A stretch of DNA of 23,876 bases from an uncultured Candidatus Saccharibacteria bacterium (GTDB lineage: Bacteria; Patescibacteriota; Saccharimonadia; Saccharimonadales; Saccharimonadaceae), in assembly GCA_948571325.1 (NCBI GenBank), contig CAOZKB010000008.1:1-23876 (forward strand). The letters run 5' to 3'. Both the position numbers and the translations under genes were made by a program. Under the pieces are notes generated by a model, which saw only the letters and a list, made by a program, of their open reading frames with translations, did not search any database and had not been told where the DNA came from. Numbering within the stretch: the stretch's first letter is position 1; each line of letters opens with the position of its first letter. Positions 23,347-23,876 of this stretch are shown here, piece by piece.

Positions 23347-23375
23347 TTGACAAAAATAATCATATATGCTACAAT
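23347..23375 (+). promoter_or_regulatory. Consensus promoter at the right end
   Basis: TTGACA (23347-23352), 17 bp ending TATGC, TACAAT (23370-23375); divergent from tRNA-His. Confidence 0.85.
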
Positions 23376-23377
23376 AA

Positions 23378-23500
23378 AAGCATAGGGGCTCCAGAGCCTT
23401 ACTTTGGGATGCTTAGACATTAATAAAGCCTAGTCCGACACTGTAACCCCCATGCTTCAAACATAAATGTTGTAATTTTCACAACATTTATTTTATGTTC
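23378..23500 (+). ncRNA. Compact stem-closed RNA followed by a terminator
   Basis: Bases 23378-23388 (AAGCATAGGGG) pair with 23447-23457 (CCCCCATGCTT), 10 of 11. Inside are GGCTC-CA-GAGCC and TTAC/GTAA. Then AAATGTTGT / ACAACATTT (23465-23473, 23481-23489) with an ATTTTATG tail acts as a likely terminator. The multi-branched closed shape just after a strong promoter suggests a small RNA or a riboswitch-type aptamer with attenuator; I could not match it to a known class. Confidence 0.4.
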
Positions 23501-23516
23501 AATATAATGTATATGC

Positions 23517-23839
23517 TATAATCAAAATGTCTAACACTATAATTTGATGCATTTTTTTGGGTTTTTGATATTGCATTTTTTTGCTACATCAATGCTTATT
23601 GCGTAATAAATAACCAAGATAAAATGGGTGCTATGACATCAATCTTGGTTACTATAAAACGTAATTTGCATTGAAGGAGTGTTAGACAACTTCGTCGTGG
23701 CACCCTTTTTGGTTCTAAAGTTATAACAGAAGCTGGTCTTCTGGGATAACTTTAGAACCAGAGGAGCTAAGGAAGATAAGTTTAAGCTTCGGTGTCCGAC
23801 AGGTTGTAATAATATATAACACTCGGAGGATACCAAACA
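23517..23839 (+). promoter_or_regulatory. Second promoter and long structured leader before the gene at 23840
   Basis: Extended -10 TGC-TATAAT (23517-23522). Downstream are AACCAAGAT / ATCTTGGTT (23612-23620, 23642-23650); GGGTGC / GCACCC (23626-23631, 23700-23705) followed by TTTTT; and a 15-bp perfect stem TGGTTCTAAAGTTAT / ATAACTTTAGAACCA (23710-23724, 23746-23760) enclosing CAGAAG-CTGGT-CTTCTG. The first two pairings cross each other, so they are exclusive or form a pseudoknot. The ribosome site is CGGAGGA. Confidence 0.5.
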
Positions 23840-23876
23840 ATGCATAGTACTAAACCTAGCCATCAAGCTCATAACA
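23840..23876 (+). CDS. N-terminus of a truncated gene, possibly a surface protein
   Basis: ATG 23840, 12 codons visible (MHSTKPSHQAHN), cut by the window edge. GGAGG lies 11 nt upstream. The pattern M-H-x5-H-Q and the preceding GGAGG(A)TACC are shared with the surface-protein pseudogene at 3624 (MHKINKAHQ), and both follow long structured leaders, so it may be another member of that family; the match is too short to be sure. Confidence 0.4.
   Translation, partial: MHSTKPSHQAHN

Noticed and set aside
1..23876. Insertion sequence, prophage or integrative element
   Set aside because: No transposase, integrase, terminase or terminal repeats were found, despite the density of unknown genes.

Overview
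The window looks like part of a Candidatus Saccharibacteria (TM7) / Patescibacteria (CPR) chromosome. The evidence is the gene families: a baseplate-J-like single-pass membrane protein typical of CPR genomes, a FISUMP-type surface protein remnant, a membrane-anchored Clp-like ATPase paired with a small membrane protein, and small standalone housekeeping genes. TGA is used as a stop codon (ends of the 9914 and 22788 genes), so the code appears to be table 11, not the recoded SR1/Gracilibacteria code. The assignment is by recognition of families, not by a database search.

Layout, left to right. 1-989 (-): a continuous reading frame joining a RuvX/YqgF domain to an MltG domain, running off the left edge. 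991-2736 (-): the baseplate-J-like protein. 2791-3624 (-): a frameshifted FISUMP surface-protein pseudogene. 3625-4314: a rod-shaped RNA candidate (6S-like or attenuator) with its own promoter and terminator, then a divergent promoter for an HD-domain protein (4315-5118, +). 5225-6436 (-): tyrS. 6511-8830 (+): a three-gene operon of two unknown proteins and an HD hydrolase. 8957-9880 (+): a phosphomannomutase-like HAD phosphatase. 9914-14159 (-): three unknown genes, each with its own strong promoter and leader. 14226-16934 (+): tpiA and a long disordered tail-anchored protein. 17047-18148 (+): a Cys-rich unknown. 18274-18921 (-): a SAM methyltransferase. 18999-19073 (-): tRNA-Gly. 19240-20109 (-): an unknown. 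20329-23168 (-): Clp-like ATPase and small membrane protein. 23221-23298 (-): tRNA-His. 23347 to the right edge (+): a roughly 460-nt structured leader and the first codons of another gene.

Two expression styles are visible. Housekeeping-type genes (tyrS, tpiA, methyltransferase, small membrane protein) have a -10 hexamer followed by exactly six bases and then ATG, which predicts leaderless mRNAs. The unknown or accessory genes instead have near-identical consensus promoters (TTGACA, 17 bp, RTGC, TA-N-[AT]-AT), long leaders of about 140-460 nt containing hairpins, and strong AGGAGG-type ribosome sites. Eight such promoters occur in 24 kb. Two of them (genes 9914 and 13182) share a conserved leader hairpin-plus-box, and their proteins share a C-terminal or central domain, so the unit of promoter, leader and domain has been duplicated. 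This promoter/leader-defined gene set is the best candidate for an undescribed system here; its function cannot be read from the sequence.
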